The notes: a model not told the origin generated them from the letters alone. 64,000 nucleotides of DNA from Oscillospiraceae bacterium (GCA_015067565.1 SVMF01000004.1:1-64000); one strand, 5' to 3'; positions 1-10,584 are shown, counted from the first letter of the stretch. Numbers and translations: made by a program.

Positions 1-40
1 CTACCTGCGTGTTGTTATTTTTCACACCATAATTATACGC

Positions 41-92
41 CATCGACCGGCATTTGTACAGCTTTTTGTACAATGCCGGTCGATGTATTTTT
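41..92 (+). terminator. Strong hairpin, probable terminator of a gene left of the window
   Basis: Arms at 41-60 and 67-85 pair over about 19 bp with one bulged base and are followed by TATTTTT on the plus strand. It would end a rightward transcript entering from outside the window, or act as a second hairpin behind the giant leftward gene. Confidence 0.5.
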
Positions 93-94
93 CT

Positions 95-125
95 GGGGCT
101 GCCCCATTTTTAATGAGACAGCCCC
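95..125 (-). terminator. Hairpin downstream of the giant SLH gene
   Basis: GGGGCTG (95-101) pairs with CAGCCCC (119-125), 40 bp past the stop of the leftward gene. There is no clean U-run on the minus strand, so termination here is an inference from position. Confidence 0.4.
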
Positions 126-165
126 TTCTTAATTTGAATATCTGTGATTTTGTCAGTTGGCGCAG

Positions 166-3100
166 TTAATTATTTACAACATTTTCGATAAAACGCATCA
201 GAATTGCAGCGACTTGGGCGCGGGTTGCGTTACCCTGCGGCAGGAGTTTCCCGTCCGAACCGTTGATTAAGCCTTCTGCCACTGCCCAACAAATGGCTTC
301 ATTTGCGTAGGCACTGACTCTGTTTCCATCGGGGAAGTTGCTTAAATCAGCTCTTGCGGAAGTATCAATACCATTACTATTTGCATAGCGGTAGAGGATC
401 GCCGCCATCTGTTCACGGGTGATATTGCCATTGGGGTCAAACTTATTGTTGCCGACACCGCCGACAATACCATTGTGGGCCGCCCACGCAACGGCATCTG
501 TGTACCACTGTCCATTGGGCACATCAGAAAAGGTGTTTGTGCCTTCCAATGGCTTACCTGCGTATCTCCACAGGACGGTCACAAGCATCGCTCTTGTCAT
601 TGCTGTATTCGGCTCAAAGGTATTTGCGCTCATACCGCCAAACAAACCATTCGTTACTGCGAAGTCCACGTATTCGTGGAACCAATCGCTTGCCTGAACA
701 TCCTTGAACTTCGCACTCGGACAGCTTGCACCACCATCACAAGGCTTGCTTTCTCCCGTTGCCGGGATTACCTCTGTTGTCGTTGCGGCGCAACGTGTGC
801 AAGTGTAGGTCTTAATACCCACTTCGCTTGCAGTAGGCGGTACTGTAATTACACCGCTGTTCCAGTTGTGACCGAGTGCATCCGTATGGGAATCTACAAA
901 GCTGTCGCCGCAATTTGCACAGGCGTGAATTGTATAACCCTGCGCTGTGCAGGTAGGTGCGCTAATAACAGATTCATAGCTATGCCCAAAGGCAACTATG
1001 CTCTCTTGCGCAACAAGGATTTCGCCACAAACATCACAATGCTTGCCCTCGGTTGAACCTGCTTCTGTACAAGTCGGCATTACCGCTTCGTCTACAACCT
1101 CTATATGACCGAGTGCTTCAATTGTGTCAGCGGTATATGCATCTTCGCAAACGGAGCATTTATAGTTGGTATAGCCCACCTCGGTGCAAGTAGGTGGTAC
1201 CACAACGGCATCGTAACGGTGTCCAAGTGCCTCTACCACCGAAGTATAAGTATCATTACAGCTTACACAGGTATATACCCTCTCACCGTTTTGGGTGCAG
1301 GTTGCTTCGAGTACTACAACACCTTCGTCCCATTCATGAGCGCAGGGCTCAGCAATGTTCGCTATCATATCAGAATCCACAACAAAACGTACCGATCTTC
1401 TCTGTTCTTGCGAGTTTGCTGTTGGTTTGGGGGAATCATAGGCGTATTTGATATCCGTAATGGACAAAATCCCGTTCTCGCTGTTGTTAGATATGGTGAC
1501 GTAAACACACCGCTTGTTCGAATCTGTTTTGTCAGTTTGCCATATAGAGTTAGAAATATCCAAAGGATAATACAGCGCAGTGGCAGTCCCAATGTTCGAT
1601 GTAGCTTCACTCGATGCTGCGGCTGAAGCGGAGACAGCGACTTTCGTGTTCATAGAAACAGCGGTGCCATCTGCGCTCCTTGCTCCAATATCGATGCTTA
1701 CAGGAATCGTGCCTTCCACTTCAAGTTTGAAGGCGATTGCATTGCCCGAAGCAAGGTAGACCTCATTGTTCGGGCCGAGTGCGGCATATTCAGCAATTTT
1801 GTTTGTTTCGCCCTTTGTATCCAAATAGACTACACCGTCCATGGTTGCGTCTGTGACATCTTTGCTTGCATCAATTAAAATATCTCTGAGTTCTTTGAAG
1901 GTCGGGTCTGCTTCGCCGTGAGACTGATAGAGCTTGTAAGCCTCGGCGCTGTCTGCATCGGTAGCGTCGGTGTTGATCGGATTATAGATACGCACGGCAT
2001 CGAAGAAGAACTCACCGCCACGGTCGAGCGCGCCGTTAAAAGCGTTATTATTGCTCGAGTCATCAAAGTCATAGGGCGCATTGACGAAGATATGGACGGT
2101 ATAAGTACCATGCGCCAGGCCCTCGACAGAAACGACAGGAATCTGATGCAGCTCGATCGAGCTCTTGTTGATAACGGAAGCTGACTTTTTCATGATGCCG
2201 TTTTCGTCGCATACGATGACACGCAGTGCACCTTGGTCAGCGCCGACGCGGCTAATGATATCGAAGCCCGTTCCGGTAAAGGTGAATTTTGCCTCGGTAT
2301 ATTCGCTCACACTGCCGTAATTGATCGTGTAGATCGTCTTGCCTGCTTCGTCCTTGCCGGCTACCTGCATATTCGGCACGCCCGTACCCTCGACAAACAA
2401 GCTGCTGCCGTTGGAGAGCTTGGTGTCATTTTCATAGGTGCTGTCGTAGCCGTAAACGATCTCGGTCTGCTCTGTTTTCACATCATCATTTGCGGCATTG
2501 GTGCCGTCATCGACATTCTGCCAAGACTGATTGTACTTCGCACGAACTGCCTCGAAGTTTGCCTTCTTGCCGATGTAGATGTAGTCATATGTAATTACAC
2601 CTTGCCGGTCACTTAGTGGGTATAATTCATCCAGAGTGATGCGGATTCTGCTGATATTTTCATAGTTTTGCAGTTCGCTTGCAGGGATTTCCAGGGTGAA
2701 GTAGCTTTCATTTTCCAAATATTTCTGATCAATCTCGATCTTTTTATAATCATTATTATCGTTCAGCCTGACAATCGCCATCTCTGTCGTGGTACCATCT
2801 GCGTATGGGTAGAAGTGAACCTTGGCATAAGCTTGCTTGGATGTGTCGAAGTTTTCCACCTTCAGTCGAACATAAATAACATCCGTTTCTGCATTTTTAG
2901 CCGAATAGTTTAGATAGCTCGTCTGAATATAGTGACTGTGATAATCCGTTACATCCGCGACATTACTGAGGTCTTCTTTCGTTGTAAGAGCCAACGTGCC
3001 TTCCGCATTGTTGTAATCAAGTTCCACCAGGGTTTTCGTGCGGCGAGTCCAAGAACCGATGTCATAGTTTTTACCGTTATAAACCGGGCTTGTATAACGG

Positions 3101-6100
3101 ATGCGGTCAAGATTAGAGTCCTTGAAATCGAAGTACAGATATGTATTGTCATCCACAGTTTGTGTATTTGACTGCTTCACAGTGCTGTCAAACACGCCCT
3201 CTGCAAAATCGGTTTCATAATACATAATGGTCGAAGGTACCACATTGACAGGAACTATACGGTAATATTCCTGCCCATCCTCAGTAGTAATTTTGACCTT
3301 GCAATTCAGTTGAACAACTTCCGAAATTATAGCCGTGGGAGTGAAACGCAAGGTTTCCATTTTTCCGTCTGCATCGGCATCCGAAAGCGTTGCTGTTGCC
3401 ATACTTTTATCAGAAGCATCTGCATAGATCAGCTCGGTCAACTCCAGATTGTCTATCAGCTCTGCTGGAATATCGGTAATCGTCAGCCTATTCAGCAGAT
3501 TGATTTCTACCGTCCTTGCAAATGTGAGCACAATATCTTGCACTGCAGCGTTGGTTTCGCATTGGCAACCATCACACTTGCCGTCGCCGTTGGCATCCGT
3601 ATGCAGCAGCTTGTCAATCGGCTCTGTGTAGGTGTGAGAAGCATCATTGGCGCATGTGTAAGTCATAACGCCCTCTGCGGTGCAGGTCGGTTTTGTGGTC
3701 ACTACGCCTGTATCATAACTGTGTCCGGTTGCGCTCGTCGGAGCATCCTGATAGCTATCGCCGCAATAAACGCAGGTATGTGTTGTATAGCCGTCTGTTG
3801 TACATGTCGATTCTGTTACAACTGCTTCGTAGCCGTGGTAGCACAAAATAGGGTATCCCTTATTAACGCCTTCCGTATCATCCAGGAAGTAGTTATAGGT
3901 TGCATTCAACACATCGGCGTAGCCACGAAGTGTGGCTTTGCTGACCCGCTTTGCACCTTCGACTACAAGCGGCTTCGTGTTACCGGAGATTGCCACGATT
4001 GAGTGACCTGCAGTATAAGAATTTCTGACCGTTGGTGTGCCCGTGTTTGTGCTCGATACAGTTGCGACAAATCCGACATAATTGCCAACGCTGTAGCAGT
4101 CTTCGATTAATGCTGTTTTTGCGTTGGAAGTAATTTGTCCTACCAGACCGCCAACCGTACTCGATCTGCTCTTAGCCTGCGTACTGCCGCGGTTGAAGCA
4201 GCTGAGTATCTGACAGTTGCCGTTGATGTAGCCGACAAGTCCGCCAACAACCTTCGGCGCAAACACCACCGCTTTATTATAGCAAGCAATCAGCTTGCTG
4301 CTGCCTGCCATATTTGCTACTATGCTACCGCAAAATGCTTCGGTTTTTCCAGATGAGTTTAGAACATCATTGCCGATGACAGAACCGCTTTCAATTCCCA
4401 ATGCTGTAATCGTCGAGTTTTGCACCCAGCCAAAGAGGCCCGTATAATGAGCATCCATCTCAAAGATATTCAACCGATAAATTTTGTGATTTTGTCCATT
4501 GAAGTTACCCTTGAAGATTCGGTTTGTTGTACCATCAACATCTTTGCCGCCGATGGGAAGAAATGGTTTGTTTTCCATATCCAGATCCGCATTCAAAACG
4601 AAGTTCTTACCGGAAAATGTCTCGCCATTGCGGACATAGTAAGAAAGAAGCCTCAAATCGTCTGCCGTATTGATTTGGTAAACACCGTCTACCAACGTCA
4701 GCTCAGTAGATTTACCTGCATTCTCCCAAGCCAAGACAGGATAGCGGCGGTTTTTGGTGAAGAAGTCCTTTGCATAGCCGGTGCCCAAATTGCTATTGCC
4801 ATCCGTAACATTTCCATCTGCATCAGGTGCAGCTTGCATAAGTTCCGTCAAAGCAATCACCTTGCCATTTTCCTCAGTCAAACGGCTGCCCAGCACTGTG
4901 CCGGTGACCGTATAGCAGTTCGTGGCAGCAAGCGTCGCTGCGCTGTTAGCCGCTCCCACGATGCCGGAGCTGACTGAACCTCGATTGTAGCAGTTTGTGA
5001 ACGTCACTCCTGCACTACTGGCAAGCTGACCTGCGATACCACCAATACTTCCGTCACTACCGCCTATCAATCCGGAGTTATAACAATTCGTAATCTCACA
5101 TCCACTTCGGATCAAGTAACCTACAACACCAGCAACATAAGAGCTTCCGCAAACATTGGCCTTATTGTAGCAATTCAAAATATCGCCGCCACGCATTGAA
5201 CCGCAAAGTCCTGCGCTCATATTGCCGCCCCAAACTCTGCCGGATTCAATGCCCACGTTTTTGATAACTGCGCTTTGTGCTTCGCCAAATAAGCCCACAT
5301 AGCGGTTGGCTGATGAAATGCTTAAATTATAAATTGTATGTCCGCCACCATCGAAAGTGCCGACAAAATATTTGATTGTAATATTAGCGCCGGGAGCATT
5401 GCCGCCGATGGGGATCCATTCTTCGCTGCCAAGATCAAGGTCAGCGCAAAGCTTGACGGTTTTGCCCGAAAAGCTCGTGCCAAGCTCATTGACCATATAC
5501 GCCAATGCTCGTAAATCCTTGACCGTATGAATTTCATATTGCTTTTCGTTCGTGGAAAGCGGTTTGAGCTCAACTCCGTAGGCAGACTTATATATTGAAG
5601 ATTTTAATACGGGATAACCAAAGTTCAAAGGTCTTGCGTTATCGAGCTTGAATGTGTCTGCCAATGCTGTAGGCACTGCCTTCAGCGTCGTTTCCGTGAG
5701 TATCTCACAGTCAACAAGTTTGTAGTTCTCTTCCGGCAGTTCGGTATAAACCAACGGGCCGGTTAGCGCGTACGCATTTGTAATTACTACACCCTCGACT
5801 TCGCTTATCACATCGCAGATCAAACCGCCCGTGCGCTTGGCTGTAACAGTACAAGCCGCATAAGCGTTTGTGATTTTGGTATTGGAGGCCCAACTGAACA
5901 AGGTGCCGATCAAGCCGCCCGCATTGCCGTCCGTTGCCGTGACATTGCCGACAGCGTAAACATCGGTAATCGTCGCTTGTCCGCTTGTGCCAACCAAGCC
6001 GCCGACTGTTTCGACACCTGTGACCGTTGCCTGCGCAAAGCTGTTTTTAATGATGGCAGCCGCAGAGATTCTGCCTGCGAGCGCACCGACTTTGTGACCG

Positions 6101-9100
6101 CCCTCGACATAAGCTCTGACAATGCCGAGATTCTTGACCTGATGGCGCATATTGCCAAAGAAACCGACATAATGATTACCCGAGGTGATGCGCATATTTA
6201 AGACAGAGTAGCCCTGTCCATCGAACGTGCCTTCGAAGGACTTGCCTGCATCGAGATCAACGTCTTCACTACCTGCCGAAACTTTGTTGCTATTGCCACC
6301 GATGGGTGTCCATTCACGATTTTCCAAATCGATATCGCGCGTTAAACGGATGGTTTTCCCGTCATAGTCCGTAATGCCTGCATTGACATTGTAAGCCACC
6401 AAGCGAAGTTGTGCGACTGTAGACAGATACAGGTCATCCGGAAGGGTTGTGGTATTCTGCCATTGGAGGATCGGGTAGCCGCCGTTTTTCCACTCGCAGT
6501 CATAGATAAACTCCTCGCCAAGATCGATGGCAACGGTCACCATCTGCACCTTGTTCAAAACACGGCTGGTTGTGTAATCGTCCTTGCCTTCGCTGACAGA
6601 GATCGAGGCACTCTTGAGCGGAATCGAAGAATAACAGTTTGTTGCCGTGACTTTGGCGACAGTATCACTATAGCTGCCGATCATGCCGCCGTTGCCGCTT
6701 GCATCGGCCGTCTTGCCGACATAGTAGCAGTTGGTCAATGTGAGTTGTGCATTTTTCGCAATGTAGCCGACCAAGCCGCCTGCGGTCGTGCCGCTGCTGA
6801 GAACATCACAGTTGGCATAAGAATTATGCACATTGATCACAGAATTCATGCTGATCTGGCCAATCAAGCCGCCGCTTTTTCCGTCAGCACTTGCCGAACC
6901 GGGATATGTCACGACCGTCGCACGGTTAAAGCAGTTTGAAACGCTTGTATTATCTCTCACTTCACCGATGAGGCCGCCTGCGATGGATTTTGCAATGATC
7001 GTGCCGCTTTCGATGCCGAAATTTCGAATTGCAGCGTTAGAACTCGTTGCACCAAAGAAGCCGACCTTTTCTCCCTGCGGTTTGAAAACCACAAGATTCT
7101 TGATGACATGGTTGTCACCTTCAAAAATACCGTTATAATTGATACCACTGCCTGCGCCGCCGATGGGCATTAAGGTTCTGCCCTTCATATCGATATCGTT
7201 TATGAGGCGTACGGTCTGTCCGCTGAAATATTTACCGTCCTTGACCCACTGTGCAAGGAAGCAAAGCTCTTCCACCGTAGAAATCACAAATTCATTCTGC
7301 GCATTTTTCTTCAGTGCGGTGACAGCGGGGTCATAGGCCGCAATCAGCTCGCTCATATTTTCGATCGTCTGCGTGGGAAGAGGCTTGCTTTCGTCACTGC
7401 TTGTCAAAACAGGCGTAAAGACAATATCAATCGTTGCGCTTGTGACATTCGTCAGCTTGATAACCAGCTTGGAAAAGCCTTCGTTTGCTGTCTGACCCGA
7501 AGGATTCGGAGAAGTCGACAGAGGCACAGCTTCCATCGATGTAAATACCGCATCGGACGAAGACGGGATCTGTGCCAAAAGGGTCTTGCCGTTTTGGATC
7601 AAGGTTGCGGTCTTTCCATCGGTGGAAATGCTGATATCCGCCTGTGTATGCGCAAACCAATAAATGGTCGATGCCTCCGAGCAGGTGATCTCGTCACGCA
7701 GGCGTACTCTCATACGGTTATCAAACAGTGCCAAAGAACGAGTTGCCGAAGTTACCTTGGAATAATCATCATAAGCATCTGTCATATCGACCGTAGCATA
7801 GCCGCCGTCGTAGCCGCTCATATAATCCGTAATCTGACACTGCGCATCAACGGACTGACCGCCCAAGCTGTCAGGATTGACCACAATAGTATTCTGACCT
7901 TCAGCACGAGCGCAATAATATGTCCAACGGGTCCCCGTATCCTCAAAACGGTCAAAATAACCAGTCAGATCATAGTTATCCTTGCCTAAGTCAGCAAACC
8001 ATATTTCGCCCATAGCTTCCATAACGAATGTGCCAATGTCCATATTCGAGTGCGCTGTGAGATTTGCTCCCGATTTAATGGCCGTATAGATTTGGCGCTC
8101 GTCATCACTGAAGCTGCGGAAGGTTGCCACAGATTCAAAATGGTCATTGTAAAGGAGATAGTCCAACTGTTCCTCTTCGTCTGTCGCACGTTCAGCCAAA
8201 TCGGGATCATACCACAAGAGTGACAAATATTCATCGAAATAAAGGTTGCTCGTCTGACGGTCACGCTGGTAGACAGATAGTTCCGGCATATTAAACCGCT
8301 TTGCGTACCAATGCAGAATACCGCAATCCTTGATGCCGTCGTTGCCATCCCCAAAATTAAAGTTTGTAGTATAGCCGTTTGTCGCAATCAAATATTTTCC
8401 GGTATCCTGAAATCCCGTCAAATCGGAAAGACCGAAATCTGTCCCCAAAACGGAATCCAGAGTGTCCATAAAATAAACCGTAAAGCTCAACCCGCATATG
8501 GAGTAGTCAGGACCTTCGGGATATGCACCGTTGGGCGAATAGTGCATAGAAAGCGGAATGTTACTGACCGCATTAGAGATAATTTGCGCACTCAGCTCGG
8601 GATAATCTTCAAAAACGGCTGCTGCCGCAACGGATAGACCGCCGTTGCACCACGGATTCCAGTTGTGGTTTTCCGTCAAGCGCTGCCGGATCGTTTCCGT
8701 GGGATTTTCCAGCGTAGAAAGACCCAAATCATACAGTCCGTTCCTGATGGTGGTTCGCTCATCTTCAGTCATAAAGTGATACAGCCAGTCATAGCCCAGA
8801 CCTATAGCGAAACACATCGAAGCAGTGTCCAGATAGCTCGACGAATGCCAATCACTATAAGCACACGCATTGATCATTTCCTGAACCGCTCGCTCAGCAA
8901 AACGGCGTTCGCCGCTAATATGCCAAATCATAGCACCCCACAGCACTCGCTGTGTCGTTGCACTGCCGATTGAGGGATTTGATCTTGAAAAGTCGCCATC
9001 CAAAAGCGGTTCAGAAAGCAGATCCTCACAGAACATATATATTCTTCCATACAGCATCCTCATATAGGGGTCTGTATTCACAAGCTTACGGATTCTTGCA

Positions 9101-9312
9101 AAATCATCCTCACTTGCCATGATTCTCGGGTGAACATCTTTGGAACGACTATTGAACAAGTCTGTCACTGTCTGCACGGATGCAGCAATTTCGCTTTCGG
9201 AACTGACAGATGATGTCGTTTCCGCAGCCGCTACCTCTGTTATGGATAGTGCAGGCAACATACCTGCAACCATAGCAAGAAGCAGCAATAGAGAGATGCA
9301 TCGTTTTAACAT
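166..9312 (-). CDS. Giant secreted heparinase-like / GLUG-repeat / SLH cell-surface protein
   Basis: The start is ATG 9312, behind AAGGAGG; the frame is open 19 codons further but without a ribosome site. The 3,048-aa product has a signal peptide (about residues 1-30). An N-terminal heparinase II/III-like lyase region (about 50-640) follows, with an NHNW motif and a YPEGPDY segment. Next are four tandem modules (about 674-940, 960-1240, 1255-1540, 1545-1820). Each opens with a conserved block ending in PIGG and then carries GLUG-type repeats (GGLIG, GGLVG, NCY). Cys-rich 'PTCT..GY..YTC..CG...GH' repeats occur twice near 1825-1905 and five times near 2655-2845. Between them lies a beta-rich region, possibly carbohydrate binding. 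Three SLH domains (about 2870-3047) anchor it to the wall. It probably degrades or binds a host or dietary glycan; the substrate cannot be told. The tail is nearly the same as that of the CAP-SLH protein at 49-50.3 kb. Confidence 0.85.
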   Translation of the reverse strand: MLKRCISLLLLLAMVAGMLPALSITEVAAAETTSSVSSESEIAASVQTVTDLFNSRSKDVHPRIMASEDDFARIRKLVNTDPYMRMLYGRIYMFCEDLLSEPLLDGDFSRSNPSIGSATTQRVLWGAMIWHISGERRFAERAVQEMINACAYSDWHSSSYLDTASMCFAIGLGYDWLYHFMTEDERTTIRNGLYDLGLSTLENPTETIRQRLTENHNWNPWCNGGLSVAAAAVFEDYPELSAQIISNAVSNIPLSMHYSPNGAYPEGPDYSICGLSFTVYFMDTLDSVLGTDFGLSDLTGFQDTGKYLIATNGYTTNFNFGDGNDGIKDCGILHWYAKRFNMPELSVYQRDRQTSNLYFDEYLSLLWYDPDLAERATDEEEQLDYLLYNDHFESVATFRSFSDDERQIYTAIKSGANLTAHSNMDIGTFVMEAMGEIWFADLGKDNYDLTGYFDRFEDTGTRWTYYCARAEGQNTIVVNPDSLGGQSVDAQCQITDYMSGYDGGYATVDMTDAYDDYSKVTSATRSLALFDNRMRVRLRDEITCSEASTIYWFAHTQADISISTDGKTATLIQNGKTLLAQIPSSSDAVFTSMEAVPLSTSPNPSGQTANEGFSKLVIKLTNVTSATIDIVFTPVLTSSDESKPLPTQTIENMSELIAAYDPAVTALKKNAQNEFVISTVEELCFLAQWVKDGKYFSGQTVRLINDIDMKGRTLMPIGGAGSGINYNGIFEGDNHVIKNLVVFKPQGEKVGFFGATSSNAAIRNFGIESGTIIAKSIAGGLIGEVRDNTSVSNCFNRATVVTYPGSASADGKSGGLIGQISMNSVINVHNSYANCDVLSSGTTAGGLVGYIAKNAQLTLTNCYYVGKTADASGNGGMIGSYSDTVAKVTATNCYSSIPLKSASISVSEGKDDYTTSRVLNKVQMVTVAIDLGEEFIYDCEWKNGGYPILQWQNTTTLPDDLYLSTVAQLRLVAYNVNAGITDYDGKTIRLTRDIDLENREWTPIGGNSNKVSAGSEDVDLDAGKSFEGTFDGQGYSVLNMRITSGNHYVGFFGNMRHQVKNLGIVRAYVEGGHKVGALAGRISAAAIIKNSFAQATVTGVETVGGLVGTSGQATITDVYAVGNVTATDGNAGGLIGTLFSWASNTKITNAYAACTVTAKRTGGLICDVISEVEGVVITNAYALTGPLVYTELPEENYKLVDCEILTETTLKAVPTALADTFKLDNARPLNFGYPVLKSSIYKSAYGVELKPLSTNEKQYEIHTVKDLRALAYMVNELGTSFSGKTVKLCADLDLGSEEWIPIGGNAPGANITIKYFVGTFDGGGHTIYNLSISSANRYVGLFGEAQSAVIKNVGIESGRVWGGNMSAGLCGSMRGGDILNCYNKANVCGSSYVAGVVGYLIRSGCEITNCYNSGLIGGSDGSIGGIAGQLASSAGVTFTNCYNRGSVSSGIVGAANSAATLAATNCYTVTGTVLGSRLTEENGKVIALTELMQAAPDADGNVTDGNSNLGTGYAKDFFTKNRRYPVLAWENAGKSTELTLVDGVYQINTADDLRLLSYYVRNGETFSGKNFVLNADLDMENKPFLPIGGKDVDGTTNRIFKGNFNGQNHKIYRLNIFEMDAHYTGLFGWVQNSTITALGIESGSVIGNDVLNSSGKTEAFCGSIVANMAGSSKLIACYNKAVVFAPKVVGGLVGYINGNCQILSCFNRGSTQAKSRSSTVGGLVGQITSNAKTALIEDCYSVGNYVGFVATVSSTNTGTPTVRNSYTAGHSIVAISGNTKPLVVEGAKRVSKATLRGYADVLNATYNYFLDDTEGVNKGYPILCYHGYEAVVTESTCTTDGYTTHTCVYCGDSYQDAPTSATGHSYDTGVVTTKPTCTAEGVMTYTCANDASHTYTEPIDKLLHTDANGDGKCDGCQCETNAAVQDIVLTFARTVEINLLNRLTITDIPAELIDNLELTELIYADASDKSMATATLSDADADGKMETLRFTPTAIISEVVQLNCKVKITTEDGQEYYRIVPVNVVPSTIMYYETDFAEGVFDSTVKQSNTQTVDDNTYLYFDFKDSNLDRIRYTSPVYNGKNYDIGSWTRRTKTLVELDYNNAEGTLALTTKEDLSNVADVTDYHSHYIQTSYLNYSAKNAETDVIYVRLKVENFDTSKQAYAKVHFYPYADGTTTEMAIVRLNDNNDYKKIEIDQKYLENESYFTLEIPASELQNYENISRIRITLDELYPLSDRQGVITYDYIYIGKKANFEAVRAKYNQSWQNVDDGTNAANDDVKTEQTEIVYGYDSTYENDTKLSNGSSLFVEGTGVPNMQVAGKDEAGKTIYTINYGSVSEYTEAKFTFTGTGFDIISRVGADQGALRVIVCDENGIMKKSASVINKSSIELHQIPVVSVEGLAHGTYTVHIFVNAPYDFDDSSNNNAFNGALDRGGEFFFDAVRIYNPINTDATDADSAEAYKLYQSHGEADPTFKELRDILIDASKDVTDATMDGVVYLDTKGETNKIAEYAALGPNNEVYLASGNAIAFKLEVEGTIPVSIDIGARSADGTAVSMNTKVAVSASAAASSEATSNIGTATALYYPLDISNSIWQTDKTDSNKRCVYVTISNNSENGILSITDIKYAYDSPKPTANSQEQRRSVRFVVDSDMIANIAEPCAHEWDEGVVVLEATCTQNGERVYTCVSCNDTYTSVVEALGHRYDAVVVPPTCTEVGYTNYKCSVCEDAYTADTIEALGHIEVVDEAVMPTCTEAGSTEGKHCDVCGEILVAQESIVAFGHSYESVISAPTCTAQGYTIHACANCGDSFVDSHTDALGHNWNSGVITVPPTASEVGIKTYTCTRCAATTTEVIPATGESKPCDGGASCPSAKFKDVQASDWFHEYVDFAVTNGLFGGMSANTFEPNTAMTRAMLVTVLWRYAGKPLEGTNTFSDVPNGQWYTDAVAWAAHNGIVGGVGNNKFDPNGNITREQMAAILYRYANSNGIDTSARADLSNFPDGNRVSAYANEAICWAVAEGLINGSDGKLLPQGNATRAQVAAILMRFIENVVNN

Positions 9313-9423
9313 AATATTCCTCCTTGAGTGTTTCTCAATGTGAACTTTCGGTACCGCGGGTGTTGACATTCAAAAACCTATCATTTATAATAATATTCGG
9401 TAAAATTTGAATTGTTATTTAAG

Positions 9424-9449
9424 CGGGGCGCAAAGTTCACTTTGCGCCC
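9424..9449. repeat. Perfect 11-bp-stem palindrome upstream of the giant gene
   Basis: GGGGCGCAAAG and CTTTGCGCCCC flank a four-base loop. There is no U-run on either side, so this may be an RNA hairpin or a binding site rather than a terminator. Confidence 0.4.
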
Positions 9450-9501
9450 CACAGGTATTGCAATCCGAAACAAAATTGTGTATAATTCAAATAAACGAAA
9501 A

Positions 9502-9654
9502 AAGGCTTCCGTCCCATGTCATTGCGAGGAGGAATTTATGCCGACGCGGCAATCTCAAAATCCCGATGTTATCCGCATTTCGGCTGAAAAATCGAACTTT
9601 TAGTCTGAGATTTCCACGCCCTTCATGCTCGCAATGACACAGTAGGAAAGCCTT
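9502..9654. repeat. Palindromic dispersed-repeat element (TGTCATTGCGAG family)
   Basis: TGTCATTGCGAG at 9517-9528 is inverted as CTCGCAATGACA at 9628-9639. The outer arms AAGGCTT and AAGCCTT extend the stem, and a third pair (GCAATCTCA / TGAGATT) lies inside. It carries no gene. Related half-elements are at about 14858-14900 and 35480-35570. This looks like a non-autonomous intergenic repeat rather than a regulatory site. It fills most of the space between the giant gene and the resolvase. Confidence 0.6.
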
Positions 9655-9707
9655 GTCAGATTTGGAAACACTATGTAGCAATTTACTGGTGAATTAAGTG
9701 AACTTTT

Positions 9708-10295
9708 TTATCCAATTTCCTCTTCTTTCGCCCAGCAGAGGAAGGTTTTGTGGGCGATTCCAAGCTGTTTTGATGCCGCCCTTGCGGAAATTTTGCCCTC
9801 TTTCCAGGCTTTTTTGAAGCTTGGAAACGCAAGCGGCCGCTCCATTGGCTCCCGTCCGAACCTGACACCTCTTGCTTTGGCGGCGGCAATGCCCTCTTTT
9901 TGCCGTTGGCGAATAAATTCGCGCTCTGTTTGCGCCACATAAGAGAGTAATTGAAGCACAATATCCGCAATCAGCGTGCCGGTCAAATCCCTGTTCTTCC
10001 GAGTGTCCAACAAGGGCATATCAAGTACAACAATCGCCGCTCGTTTTTCTTTTGTGATAAGGCGCCACTGCTCCAAAATTTCTTCATAATTTCTGCCCAG
10101 CCTGTCGATGCTCTTGATCACAAGGACATCGTCGGGCTTTAATTTTCTGATGAGCCTGCGATATTGCGGCCGCTCAAAATCCTTCCCCGATTGCTTGTCC
10201 ATGAAAATCTTGTCTACCGCAAACTCCTGCATCGCAATCATCTGCCGATCCTCATTTTGCTCTTTTGTTGACACTCGTACATATCCGTATGTCAT
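9708..10295 (-). CDS. Small serine recombinase (resolvase/invertase family)
   Basis: The 195-aa protein starts at ATG 10295, eight bases after GGAGG; an upstream ATG at 10310 overlaps that ribosome site. The catalytic serine is in YVRVST near the N-terminus. The family motifs DRLGRNY and a long E-helix follow, and the C-terminal 40 residues form a Hin-like helix-turn-helix (AAKQLGI-like). Resolvases of this size act on short inverted or direct sites, resolving cointegrates or flipping segments. It lies in the mobile region left of cotJC and may belong to a second, nested or degraded element. No paired recombination sites were recognised. Confidence 0.85.
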   Translation of the reverse strand: MTYGYVRVSTKEQNEDRQMIAMQEFAVDKIFMDKQSGKDFERPQYRRLIRKLKPDDVLVIKSIDRLGRNYEEILEQWRLITKEKRAAIVVLDMPLLDTRKNRDLTGTLIADIVLQLLSYVAQTEREFIRQRQKEGIAAAKARGVRFGREPMERPLAFPSFKKAWKEGKISARAASKQLGIAHKTFLCWAKEEEIG

Positions 10296-10368
10296 ATTAT
10301 CAGCCTCCATTCCGCTAATACTATAACATTTCCGTTTGTTCCACCCACTATGCTGACCGGAGCGCTAA

Positions 10369-10542
10369 TCCTTCGCAAACAACGCACGTGCCAAAAAGAT
10401 TCTCACTCCTGCACACAAGGAAGGACTCAGACACCTGCTGAATTTCAAATTCAAAAAACATTCCCGTTATAATCTCCCTGCTGATCGTTTGAAGCTGATC
10501 GAAAAGCAGATTTGGCGCAGAGCAAAGGAACTTTTAGACTAA
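10369..10542 (+). pseudogene. Possible remnant of a C-terminal coding fragment
   Basis: The frame is open for 57 codons between stops. It has no plausible start but reads as a lysine/arginine-rich helical tail (ending KQIWRRAKELLD) and is followed six bases later by a strong terminator. That pattern suits the 3' end of a truncated gene. I do not recognise the family. Confidence 0.25.
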
Positions 10543-10547
10543 ATTGC

Positions 10548-10584
10548 GATAGCACACTTCGATGTTTGAAGTGTGCTATCTTTT
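10548..10584 (+). terminator. Intrinsic terminator after the remnant
   Basis: A 13-bp perfect stem (GATAGCACACTTC / GAAGTGTGCTATC) with a 7-base loop is followed by TTTTAT on the plus strand. Confidence 0.75.
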
